A stretch of DNA of 64,000 nucleotides from NCBI GenBank assembly GCA_963559605.1, contig CAUWLL010000002.1:1-64000 (forward strand), in the 5' to 3' direction. The notes under the pieces were generated by a model. The model worked only from the letters and a program-made list of their open reading frames with translations. It was not told the DNA's origin and searched no databases. Origin of the DNA: Dorea_D sp963559605 (GTDB taxonomy: Bacteria; Bacillota; Clostridia; Lachnospirales; Lachnospiraceae). This document shows, piece by piece, positions 16,793 to 24,695 of this stretch. A program made the position numbers and the translations under genes. Each line of letters starts with the position of its first letter. Positions within the stretch are counted from its first letter, which is position 1.

Positions 16793-17613
16793 TTCGAGAC
16801 ATTACTATAGGACAGTATTATCCAGCAAAGAGCGTGATGCATCGTCTGGATCCAAGGGTAAAACTAGTGTCCACATTGTTATATTTGATTTCTTTGTTTC
16901 TGTTTAGAAACATTTCAGGATATATTGTGGCGACGATTTTTCTTGTTGGAATTATCCGGGTGTCTAAAGTGCCCTTTTCTTACATTGTCAAAGGGTTGAA
17001 ACCGATCGTTATGTTGCTGCTGATCACAGTAATATTTAATTTGTTTTTGACAAGAGACGGGGCAGTGCTTTTTCATGCGTGGATATTCACTGTTACGGAA
17101 GGAGGACTCCGCACGGCAGTCTATATGGCGGTGCGGCTGATCTATCTTATTATCGGTTCCTCTCTTATGACGTTTACTACAACGCCGAATGAGCTGACAG
17201 AAGGAATCGAGACGCTGCTTCGCCCGTTGAATAAGATCCATGTGCCGGTGCATGAGATTGCCATGATGATGTCTATTGCACTTCGATTTATTCCGATTCT
17301 CCTAGAAGAAACGGACAAGATTATGAAAGCCCAGCTTGCAAGAGGGGCAGATTTCGAGAGCGGAAATATATTGCAGAGAGCCAAAAGTATGATTCCGATA
17401 CTGGTTCCCCTGTTTGTATCCGCGTTTCGCCGGGCAAATGACTTGGCAATGGCAATGGAAGCAAGATGTTACCGCGGCGGCGAGGGAAGAACGAAGATGA
17501 AACCGCTCCGGTATCACGGCAGAGATTATGTGGCATATATTGTTGTAATTGTTTATGTCATTACAGTGGTGGCAATTGGGAAGTACGTAAAATTGCGGCT
17601 TTGGATATTTTAA
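16789..17613 (+). CDS. ecfT: Energy-coupling factor transmembrane protein T
   Basis: A 274-residue membrane scaffold that links the EcfA ATPases to exchangeable substrate-binding S components. It has several hydrophobic segments (about 27-75, 105-125, 235-265) and the two Ala-Arg-Gly-type coupling motifs, AQLARGADF and AMEARCYRG, in the long cytoplasmic helices. It starts inside the ecfA2 stop codon. S components are presumably encoded elsewhere. Confidence 0.92.
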   Translation: MIRDITIGQYYPAKSVMHRLDPRVKLVSTLLYLISLFLFRNISGYIVATIFLVGIIRVSKVPFSYIVKGLKPIVMLLLITVIFNLFLTRDGAVLFHAWIFTVTEGGLRTAVYMAVRLIYLIIGSSLMTFTTTPNELTEGIETLLRPLNKIHVPVHEIAMMMSIALRFIPILLEETDKIMKAQLARGADFESGNILQRAKSMIPILVPLFVSAFRRANDLAMAMEARCYRGGEGRTKMKPLRYHGRDYVAYIVVIVYVITVVAIGKYVKLRLWIF

Positions 17614-17624
17614 ATTGTAAATGG

Positions 17625-17655
17625 GGACGTAGTAAAATTAAAAAGGGCTACGTCC
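17625..17655 (+). terminator. Hairpin after ecfT, weak terminator
   Basis: GGACGTAG (17625-17632) pairs with CTACGTCC (17648-17655) over a 15-nt A-rich loop. No compact T-run follows, so it may be a partial terminator or a processing site before truA. Confidence 0.45.
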
Positions 17656-17712
17656 TAAATTACATTTTGACCTGTACCTAATTGTTATTTGGGGTGTACC
17701 CAAAGGAGTGTT

Positions 17713-18468
17713 ATGAAAAGAGTCAGATTATTTGTAGCCTATGATGGTACGGATTATTGTGGCTGGCAGATTCAGCCCAATGGTATTACCGTCGAGGAGG
17801 TGTTGAACGAAAAACTGAAGAAGGTGACAGGGGAAGAGATCCGGGTCATTGGGGCAAGCCGCACGGATTCGGGGGTTCACGCCCTTGGCAATGTGGCGGT
17901 GTTTGATACGGAAACTACGATTCCGCCGGAGAGGATGGCGTATGCTTTGAATCAGAAGCTGCCGGAGGATATTGTGATCGTGAAGTCGGATGAGGTTCCG
18001 GCAGACTGGCATCCGAGATACCAAGACGCAGTGAGTAAAACTTATGAGTATCACATACATAATGCACCTGTTCCAAATCCGATGAAGCGTAGATACAGTA
18101 CTCATGTGTCTTTCCCGCTTGATGTGGAGAAAATGCGCGAAGGTGCACAGTATCTGGTCGGAGAGCATGATTTTGCCAGTTTCTGTAATATCAGAACCAA
18201 CGTAGAGGATACAGTGCGGACGGTGACCTCTCTTGAGATCACGAAGTCGGGGGAAGATCTTATTATCCGTATTACAGGAAATGGGTTTTTGTATAATATG
18301 GTTCGGATCATCGCAGGAACGCTGATTCGTGTAGGACGAGGATTTTACGAACCGGAGCGGGTAAAGGAAATTTTAGAAGAAAGGGAACGGACGGCAGCAG
18401 GTGTGACGGCTGCGCCAAATGGTCTGGTATTGGTCGAGATTGATTATGGAACAGAAGATTTACTTTGA
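17713..18468 (+). CDS. truA: tRNA pseudouridine(38-40) synthase TruA
   Basis: A 251-residue enzyme that converts uridines 38-40 of tRNA anticodon stems to pseudouridine. The catalytic Asp52 is in GASRTDSGVHALGNV, and the C-terminal FLYNMVRIIAGTL signature is present. ATG 17713 has AAAGGAG 5 nt upstream; the longer reading from TTG 17689 is rejected. The 3' end overlaps the next gene by 23 bp. Confidence 0.95.
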   Translation: MKRVRLFVAYDGTDYCGWQIQPNGITVEEVLNEKLKKVTGEEIRVIGASRTDSGVHALGNVAVFDTETTIPPERMAYALNQKLPEDIVIVKSDEVPADWHPRYQDAVSKTYEYHIHNAPVPNPMKRRYSTHVSFPLDVEKMREGAQYLVGEHDFASFCNIRTNVEDTVRTVTSLEITKSGEDLIIRITGNGFLYNMVRIIAGTLIRVGRGFYEPERVKEILEERERTAAGVTAAPNGLVLVEIDYGTEDLL

Positions 18469-19594
18469 CAATGGAAGTACTTCTTGGCCGAAAGCGCCGG
18501 GGGTGGCAGAAGCAATGTGCGAGCTTTTGCAAAAAGGAGCGTTTAACATTAACCGTGGAAATTACGAGGGAGCTTATGAGGTAGAGGGAATCGTCCTTGA
18601 GACGAGGGAGCAACTTGCAAGACTGTTTCATGGAGAGGATTCCAGACATGTAATCTTCACGCCGGGAATCACGTACTCTTTGAATTATTTTATCAAGGGT
18701 TTTTTAAAATCCGGCGATCATGTGATCGTCAGTGGAATCGAGCATAACGCAGTGATGCGTCCGCTTACTCAGATGACGCACTGCGGCGTTACCTATGATG
18801 TGGCGGATACGGATACAGAGGGGGGCATACAGGCATCAAGTGTCGAGAAACTGATAAAGCCGCAGACGAAAGCGGTGATCGTCTCCCATGCATCCAATGT
18901 GTGCGGCACTATTCTTCCGATAAAAGAGATTGGGGAAATCTGTCAAAGACATCATCTGTTTTTCGTAGTAGATGCAGCGCAGAGTGCAGGCACCATTCCG
19001 GTAGATATGCAGGAGTGCGGCATTGATTTTCTGGCATTTACGGGACATAAAGGTCTGTTAGGCCCTCAGGGAATCGGTGGTTTTCTGATTTCCGGGCGAT
19101 TGGATAAACAGATGACGCCTTACATTGCAGGCGGAACAGGCAGCCGGTCGGATATGTTAGAAATGCCGGAAAGCCTGCCGGACAAGTATGAAAGCGGAAC
19201 AATGAATCTTCCGGGGATCATCGGACTTCATGCTGCCCTTACTTATATAGAAGAAACAGGGCTTTCCAATATACATGATAAGAAGATGGAACTGACAGAA
19301 TATTTTCTTGGAAAAGTAAAAAAGATTGATGGGGTGCGGATTGTAGGAAAACAGGATACCAGAGACCGAGTTGCGGTAGTGTCGTTGGACTTCCTGAGAG
19401 AGGACAATGCAGTTGTGGCGTTCGAATTGGAGCAGGAGTATGGAGTGATGACAAGGGTCGGGCTCCACTGTGCGCCTCTTGCCCACAGGTCTTTGGGAAC
19501 ATATCCTCAGGGAACCGTCCGTTTTGCTTTCAGCGCATGCAGTACGAAAGAAGAAATTGATCGTTGTATTGACGGAATCAATAAATATGCGTAA
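18446..19594 (+). CDS. Class V aminotransferase, cysteine-desulfurase-like
   Basis: A 382-residue PLP enzyme of the NifS/CsdA superfamily, in a short-N-terminus branch resembling the E. faecalis EF2568 group. The PLP lysine is Lys202 in TGHKGLLGPQG; a Cys in GLHCAPLAH near residue 340 could carry persulfide or perselenide. Start ATG 18446 lies within truA; no strong ribosome site is visible, so translation is probably coupled. Genes downstream encode a double-cubane reductase and a DUF3343 Se/S-carrier-like protein, suggesting a sulfur or selenium mobilisation role. Activity on cysteine versus selenocysteine cannot be told from sequence. Confidence 0.83.
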   Translation: MEQKIYFDNGSTSWPKAPGVAEAMCELLQKGAFNINRGNYEGAYEVEGIVLETREQLARLFHGEDSRHVIFTPGITYSLNYFIKGFLKSGDHVIVSGIEHNAVMRPLTQMTHCGVTYDVADTDTEGGIQASSVEKLIKPQTKAVIVSHASNVCGTILPIKEIGEICQRHHLFFVVDAAQSAGTIPVDMQECGIDFLAFTGHKGLLGPQGIGGFLISGRLDKQMTPYIAGGTGSRSDMLEMPESLPDKYESGTMNLPGIIGLHAALTYIEETGLSNIHDKKMELTEYFLGKVKKIDGVRIVGKQDTRDRVAVVSLDFLREDNAVVAFELEQEYGVMTRVGLHCAPLAHRSLGTYPQGTVRFAFSACSTKEEIDRCIDGINKYA

Positions 19595-19635
19595 TTATTA
19601 AAAATATCAATAACGATTCCTATCTGATAGTGTTG

Positions 19636-19649
19636 TTCTGAAATCAGAA
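19636..19649. promoter_or_regulatory. Palindrome upstream of the double-cubane reductase gene
   Basis: TTCTGA-AA-TCAGAA is a perfect 6-bp inverted repeat with a 2-bp spacer, placed between a weak -35 (TTGTTC 19633) and -10 (TACCAT 19656). It is a candidate operator; nothing identifies the binding protein. Confidence 0.35.
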
Positions 19650-19710
19650 ACTTGATACCATAAGGATAGAAAAATCTTACAAAAGAACAAAATTTTAGGA
19701 GGAAAAAATT

Positions 19711-20985
19711 ATGGCTGATTATCGTAAGATGTGGGAAGAGTTAGGAATGGATGTAGAGATGCACGACCAGCTTTGTGCAGTTTTGCCGCAGGCATTCGGG
19801 GATGTGTTTCTGTCGCAGGAAAACCGCCCGGAAGGCATGGACTATTACAACATGGTTGTAGCGGACATTCACGGTATTCGTCCGGCAGAGCTGATCGAGC
19901 ACCAGAAAAAGGGCGGAAAAGTATTCGGAACTTTCTGTGTGTATGTACCAGATGAGATTGTATTTGCTGCGGATGCAATTGCTACCGGACTTTGCGGAGG
20001 TTCTCAGTTCTGGGTTCCGGGCGGAGAGAAAGTGCTGCCAACCAACACATGTCCGTTGATCAAGGCATCTGTGGGAGCAAGGGTAGACCGTACTTGTCCG
20101 TTCTTTCGAATTGCCGATATGTATGTGGGTGAGACAACTTGTGACGGCAAGAAGAAAGCATGGGAAATCTTAGCAGAGGATGTTCCAGTCCACGTTATGA
20201 ATCTGCCTCAGATGAAACGTGCAAAAGACGTGAAAGCATGGGCGGAGGAAATCGAAACCTTTAAAAATATAGTAGAAGAATTTACAGGCAATGAAGTGAC
20301 GGCTGAAAAGCTCTCAGAGAGTATTAAGCTAATCAACAACAAGAGAAAAGCGCTTGAGAGATTATATGAGCTTCGTAAAAATGAGACGCTTCCAATCAGC
20401 GGATGCGATGCGCTCTTAATTTCTCAGATTGCATTCTATGACGATCCGACCAGATTTACACAGATGACAAACAAGTTGTGTGATGAGCTTGAGAAACGTG
20501 TGGCGGACGGTGTGAGCGTTGTTCCGGCAGGTACAAAACGTATTATGCTGACAGGAACACCACTTGCAATTCCAAACTGGAAATTGCATAATATCGTTGA
20601 GACCAGCGGCGGTGCGGTTGTCTGTGAGGAAATGTGTACAGGAACCCGCTATTTCGAGAAACAGGTGGATGAGTCCGGTACAACATTAGAAGAACAGTAT
20701 ACCGCTCTTGCAGAAAGGTATATGAACATTAATTGTGCATGCTTCACACCAAACAGCGGAAGGATCGATGATATTTTACGTTTGGCAAAAGAGTATAAAG
20801 TTGACGGTATCATTGATGTAAATCTGAAATTCTGTAACCTTTACGATACAGAAGGATATTTCGTAGAACGTGCGATGAAAGAGGCAGGAATCCCGGTACT
20901 TGGTATTGAGACCGACTATACGGACAGTGACGCACAGCAGCTTCGCACAAGAGTCAGCGCGTTTATCGAAATGCTGAACAACTAG
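19711..20985 (+). CDS. Double-cubane-cluster anaerobic reductase (HgdB/YjiM family)
   Basis: A 424-residue iron-sulfur protein of the 2-hydroxyacyl-CoA dehydratase D-subunit superfamily, resembling the double-cubane cluster protein (DCCP) branch. Cysteines expected to hold the clusters occur in NTCPLIK, RTCPFFR, VCEEMCTGTRYF and KFCNLYD. Such proteins are activated by an ATP-driven reductase; its candidate gene lies two genes downstream. The physiological substrate of DCCP proteins is not known; family members reduce small molecules such as acetylene in vitro. AGGAGG lies 9 nt before the ATG. No partner alpha subunit or CoA-transferase gene is present, arguing against a classical dehydratase. 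Confidence 0.83.
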   Translation: MADYRKMWEELGMDVEMHDQLCAVLPQAFGDVFLSQENRPEGMDYYNMVVADIHGIRPAELIEHQKKGGKVFGTFCVYVPDEIVFAADAIATGLCGGSQFWVPGGEKVLPTNTCPLIKASVGARVDRTCPFFRIADMYVGETTCDGKKKAWEILAEDVPVHVMNLPQMKRAKDVKAWAEEIETFKNIVEEFTGNEVTAEKLSESIKLINNKRKALERLYELRKNETLPISGCDALLISQIAFYDDPTRFTQMTNKLCDELEKRVADGVSVVPAGTKRIMLTGTPLAIPNWKLHNIVETSGGAVVCEEMCTGTRYFEKQVDESGTTLEEQYTALAERYMNINCACFTPNSGRIDDILRLAKEYKVDGIIDVNLKFCNLYDTEGYFVERAMKEAGIPVLGIETDYTDSDAQQLRTRVSAFIEMLNN

Positions 20986-21016
20986 GAAGTTTCAAAAGAA
21001 AGAGGAAGGATACGGT

Positions 21017-21277
21017 ATGTCTAAAATACAACATTACGTACTGTTTCCCAATCATGACAATGGTATGAGGCTCTATAAAGAGCTGAAGAATCTGGGAGTC
21101 CGGGGGACGATTGCTCCGACTCCCAGAGCTGCCAGTACATGTTGCGGGATCTCGCTCCTTGTGGAAGAAAAAGATATTGATACGATACGAAAATGTGTCA
21201 GCGACCACGGAATTGAGATTCTGGATATTGTGGAAATTGAAAGGGATATTAACCCGAAAAGAGACAAATATTGTTAG
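21017..21277 (+). CDS. DUF3343 / putative Se/S carrier-like protein
   Basis: An 86-residue protein with the DUF3343 pattern: a ferredoxin-like fold start (HYVLFPNHDNGMRLYKELK), a central PRAASTCCGISLLVE with paired cysteines, and a Cys at the C-terminus. The family has been proposed to carry sulfur or selenium. It sits between the double-cubane reductase and its activase, downstream of a cysteine-desulfurase-like gene. GGAAGGA lies upstream of the ATG. A role in cluster assembly or Se/S delivery is inference from context. Confidence 0.75.
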   Translation: MSKIQHYVLFPNHDNGMRLYKELKNLGVRGTIAPTPRAASTCCGISLLVEEKDIDTIRKCVSDHGIEILDIVEIERDINPKRDKYC

Positions 21278-21291
21278 ATGGAGTTAGAAAA

Positions 21292-22053
21292 ATGAATTAC
21301 GTAGGGATTGACATTGGCTCAACAGCGTCTAAAGTTGCGGTAAGAGGGGAGAAAGAGATGTTTTTCGTTCTTCCTACTGGATGGAGCAGCAAAGAGACGT
21401 GCCAAAAAATTGAAGAAAAATTAAAAGAAGAAGGTGTGGACGTCCGGTCAGATGCCACGAAGGTCGTGGCGACAGGTTATGGACGTGTGGCTGTGGAATT
21501 CGCGGATTATGTGATTACAGAGATTACCTGTCACGCAAAAGGCGGCGGATATATGGCAGGGGAAAGCTGTACCATCATTGATGTGGGCGGACAGGACACG
21601 AAAGTGATCGTTGTGGAAAATGGAATGGTGCAGGATTTCCTGATGAATGATAAATGCTCTGCGGGAACGGGAAAGTTTTTGGAGATTATGGCGAACCGTC
21701 TGGGTGTGACATTACAGGAGCTTTTTGATATGGCGGCACAAGGAACGGTAATCCCCATCAGTTCTCTTTGCACGGTGTTTGCAGAGTCCGAGGTCATCAA
21801 CTATATCGGAGAGGGAAGAAAGAGAGAGGATATTGCAGCAGGAGTCGTAGATTCTGTGGCAACAAAAGTTGCGCAGTTAAGCCAGAGAAAAACTTTGTCG
21901 GATAAGGTGATCCTGACGGGAGGGTTGAGTGACAGTGAGTATTTTACGAAAATTCTCTCTGAAAAGATAAATCACACGGTAGAGCCGACGGAAAATGGAA
22001 GATATGCGGGCGCTCTTGGTGCAGCCCTTTTAGCGGAAGAGAAGTCGAGATAA
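21292..22053 (+). CDS. BadF/HgdC-type ATPase, activator of the double-cubane reductase
   Basis: A 253-residue ASKHA-fold ATPase that couples ATP hydrolysis to low-potential electron injection into its partner. YVGIDIGSTASKVAV (phosphate 1), VGGQDTKVI, KCSAGTGKFLE (cluster-binding Cys region), SSLCTVFAESEV (second cluster Cys) and LTGGLSDSEYF are all present, so one [4Fe-4S] cluster per dimer is expected. ATG 21292 with GGAG 8 nt upstream is preferred to the TTG at 21271. The stop codon forms the loop of a terminator. Confidence 0.88.
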   Translation: MNYVGIDIGSTASKVAVRGEKEMFFVLPTGWSSKETCQKIEEKLKEEGVDVRSDATKVVATGYGRVAVEFADYVITEITCHAKGGGYMAGESCTIIDVGGQDTKVIVVENGMVQDFLMNDKCSAGTGKFLEIMANRLGVTLQELFDMAAQGTVIPISSLCTVFAESEVINYIGEGRKREDIAAGVVDSVATKVAQLSQRKTLSDKVILTGGLSDSEYFTKILSEKINHTVEPTENGRYAGALGAALLAEEKSR

Positions 22054-22070
22054 TCTTGACTTCTTTTTTT
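22041..22070 (+). terminator. Intrinsic terminator whose loop is the stop codon
   Basis: GAAGTCGAGA (22041-22050) pairs with TCTTGACTTC (22054-22063), one G-U pair, with loop TAA (22051-22053), the stop codon of the activase gene; TTTTTTT follows at 22064-22070. A strong, compact terminator that overlaps coding sequence. Confidence 0.9.
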
Positions 22071-22134
22071 CAGACGTTTATGTTATGATTAGCTTAGAAG
22101 TAAGTCAAAAACAAATTTATGGGAGGATTTGTGT

Positions 22135-24117
22135 ATGGAAAAGTTTTTGATGGTAGTTCCGGTTCTCGGTGTTGTAGCTTTGTTGTTTGCCTTTTATTTG
22201 GCGGCAAAAGTGAACAAACAAGAGGCGGGGACAGACAGGATGAAAGAGATTGCAGCGGCAATCAGTGACGGAGCACAGGCATTTTTGACAGCAGAATATA
22301 AGATCTTGGTAGTATTCGTATTTGTGCTCTTTGTACTTATCGGATTTGGTATCGGTAACTGGATCACGGCAGTGTGCTTTGTGGTGGGCGCGTTATTTTC
22401 CACGCTGGCAGGTTATGCGGGAATGAGTGTGGCTACAAGAGCCAATGTAAGAACCGCTAATGCGGCAAGATTAAGCGGCATGAACAAAGCGCTGTCTATC
22501 GCATTTTCCGGCGGAGCGGTAATGGGAATGTGCGTGGCAGGTCTGGGTGTTCTTGGAGTGAGCGCCATTTATTTGCTCACCGGAAATGTGGACATACTTT
22601 CCGGATTCAGCTTAGGGGCGTCGTCTATTGCATTATTTGCCCGTGTAGGCGGAGGTATCTACACGAAAGCGGCAGACGTGGGAGCGGACCTTGTGGGGAA
22701 GGTTGAGGCAGGTATTCCCGAGGACGACCCGCGTAATCCGGCAGTCATTGCCGATAATGTAGGCGATAACGTAGGTGATGTTGCAGGAATGGGGGCGGAT
22801 TTATTCGAGTCCTATGTAGGAGCATTGATTTCTGCGGTAACGCTTGGTATTGTTTATTTCGAAGCTCAGGGAGCAGTATACCCGTTAGTTATAGCAGGTC
22901 TTGGACTGCTGGCATCCATTATCGGCACGTTTTTTGTGAAAGGGGATGAAAACGCCAATCCTCACAAAGCCTTGAAAATGGGGTCTTATGCGGCCAGTGT
23001 GGTTGTAGTTCTGGTATCCTTGGGATTTAGCAAATATTGTTTCGGTAATTTTAATGCGGCGATTGCGGTTGTATCAGGTTTATTCATTGGTCTTCTGATC
23101 GGCTTTATCACGGAAGTTTATACATCCGGGGATTATAAGTCGGTAAAAGAGATCGCATCGCAGTCAGAGACAGGTTCGGCGACTACGATTATCAGTGGTA
23201 TTGCAGTAGGTATGAGATCTACGGCTGTTCCGATTCTTTTGATCTGTGCGGGAATTTTGGCATCGTATCATTTCTGCGGACTTTATGGAATTGCGCTGGC
23301 AGCAGTGGGAATGTTATCTACAACGGCGATCACGGTGGCAGTAGACGCATACGGACCAATTGCAGATAATGCAGGCGGTATTGCAGAAATGTCCGGTTTG
23401 GAGCCGGAGGTTCGAAAGATTACAGACAAACTGGATGCGGTAGGGAATACAACCGCCGCTATGGGAAAAGGATTTGCCATTGGTTCGGCGGCGCTTACAG
23501 CGCTGGCATTATTCGTGTCTTACGCAGAGGCTGTAAAGCTGGATGTTATTGACATCTTGAACAGTAATGTCATTATCGGATTATTTATCGGTGGTATGCT
23601 TCCCTTCTTATTCTCGGCTATGACGATGTCGTCTGTATCAAGAGCGGCATATCAGATGATCGAAGAGGTGAGACGACAATTTCAGGCAATGCCGGGAATT
23701 ATGGAAGGAACAGAGAAACCGGATTACAAATCCTGTGTGGCAATTTCCACAACAGCGGCATTAAAAGAGATGCTGGTACCTGGCGTGATGGCGGTTCTGT
23801 CACCATTGGCGGTGGGGATCGTATTAGGACCGGCGGCGCTTGGCGGACTCCTTGCAGGATCCTTAGTGACCGGTGTTATGATGGCGATCTTTATGTCTAA
23901 CTCCGGCGGTGCCTGGGATAATGCCAAGAAGTACATAGAAGACGGCTCTCACGGTGGAAAAGGAAGTGACGCGCATAAGGCGTCTGTGGTAGGAGATACT
24001 GTAGGTGACCCGTTTAAAGATACTTCCGGTCCGTCTATCAACATTTTGATCAAGCTTATGACGATCGTGTCGCTGGTATTTGCACCACTGTTTTTGTCTA
24101 TCGGAGGACTTTTATAG
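22135..24117 (+). CDS. hppA: Membrane-bound ion-translocating pyrophosphatase
   Basis: A 660-residue, roughly 16-helix enzyme that hydrolyses PPi to pump H+ or Na+ across the membrane. Active-site segments are YTKAADVGADLVGKVE, DNVGDNVGDVAGMGADLFE and, near the C-terminus, DTVGDPFKDTSGPSINILIK. GNTTAAMGKGFAIGSA has Ala rather than Lys at the K+-site position, indicating the K+-dependent class. Whether it moves Na+ or H+ is not decided here. ATG 22135 has GGGAGG 8 nt upstream; the TTG at 22129 is rejected. A possible promoter (TTGACT 22056, TATGTT 22079) lies inside the preceding terminator. Confidence 0.95.
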   Translation: MEKFLMVVPVLGVVALLFAFYLAAKVNKQEAGTDRMKEIAAAISDGAQAFLTAEYKILVVFVFVLFVLIGFGIGNWITAVCFVVGALFSTLAGYAGMSVATRANVRTANAARLSGMNKALSIAFSGGAVMGMCVAGLGVLGVSAIYLLTGNVDILSGFSLGASSIALFARVGGGIYTKAADVGADLVGKVEAGIPEDDPRNPAVIADNVGDNVGDVAGMGADLFESYVGALISAVTLGIVYFEAQGAVYPLVIAGLGLLASIIGTFFVKGDENANPHKALKMGSYAASVVVVLVSLGFSKYCFGNFNAAIAVVSGLFIGLLIGFITEVYTSGDYKSVKEIASQSETGSATTIISGIAVGMRSTAVPILLICAGILASYHFCGLYGIALAAVGMLSTTAITVAVDAYGPIADNAGGIAEMSGLEPEVRKITDKLDAVGNTTAAMGKGFAIGSAALTALALFVSYAEAVKLDVIDILNSNVIIGLFIGGMLPFLFSAMTMSSVSRAAYQMIEEVRRQFQAMPGIMEGTEKPDYKSCVAISTTAALKEMLVPGVMAVLSPLAVGIVLGPAALGGLLAGSLVTGVMMAIFMSNSGGAWDNAKKYIEDGSHGGKGSDAHKASVVGDTVGDPFKDTSGPSINILIKLMTIVSLVFAPLFLSIGGLL

Positions 24118-24169
24118 TTTCGATGACCGGTATTTGATTTTCAGGTATTTGAATTTCAGGAAAATTATA

Positions 24170-24198
24170 TTGACATTTACAGAGAAAAGTGCTAAATA
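24170..24198 (+). promoter_or_regulatory. Promoter of the riboswitch-controlled transporter
   Basis: TTGACA (24170-24175), 17 bp, TAAATA (24193-24198); alternative -10 elements overlap. It places the transcript start near 24205, about 20 nt before the riboswitch P1 helix. Confidence 0.6.
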
Positions 24199-24223
24199 TA
24201 TAACTATATGAATAATGAGACTT

Positions 24224-24381
24224 GATAGAGGCGCGGATTTCATCAGTATTCGAAAGACGATAGTTTGGAAAACTGTTTTTTGAAGAAAGGGGAATCTGCC
24301 GAAGAGATAAAACGATTCCAAGTTTTGTTTCTGGGGCGCAGCAGAAGATGTTGCGAACTGTCACAGCAGTGGAGCGCTATC
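24224..24381 (+). ncRNA. Lysine riboswitch (L box) aptamer
   Basis: The conserved elements occur in order: GATAGAGGCGC and CATCAGTA at the 5' end, GGGGAATCTGCCGAAG in the middle, and GAACTGTCACAGCAGTGG followed by AGCGCTATC at the 3' end. P1 forms from GATAG (24224-24228) and CTATC (24377-24381). A hairpin CTATACAGAA-GTA-TTCTGTATAG (24401-24423) follows and may take part in switching. Confidence 0.92.
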
Positions 24382-24451
24382 AGTGTGAATATCCTATACA
24401 CTATACAGAAGTATTTCTGTATAGATGTGTTTTACGAAAGTGAAGGAATTT

Positions 24452-24493
24452 ATGCCATGAAAGCGGAGACACGCTTTCATGGCATTTGTTTTT
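24452..24493 (+). terminator. Riboswitch expression-platform terminator
   Basis: ATGCCATGAAAGCG (24452-24465) pairs over 14 bp with CGCTTTCATGGCAT (24472-24485), followed by TTGTTTTT. With lysine bound, transcription should stop here. The rest of the leader (24494-24695) holds no gene I can support; AAAGAGCTCC/GGAGACGCGTTCTTT near 24530-24565 may form a further weak hairpin. Confidence 0.9.
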
Positions 24494-24695
24494 ATGTAAT
24501 AAGGAATTACTCTGTAGTGTACCCATTACAGAAAAAGAGCTCCGCACAGGAGACGCGTTCTTTGTTCTGATAGGAAGGTAGAGTATCTTATATCATAAAA
24601 GTTATCGGCTGATAATAACGAGGACTCTTTATTCATGGAATATTCTTTCCCAAGAGGAAAGGAAAAGACTATATAAAGAGAAAGGAAATGAGAAG

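Noticed and set aside
19711..22053. Classical 2-hydroxyacyl-CoA dehydratase operon
   Set aside because: There is no second dehydratase subunit, CoA-transferase or acyl-CoA dehydrogenase gene; the arrangement fits the double-cubane protein with its activase.
24265..24570. Open frame of 101 codons ahead of the lysine transporter
   Set aside because: It runs through the riboswitch aptamer and terminator, lacks a good ribosome site and shows no protein family pattern.
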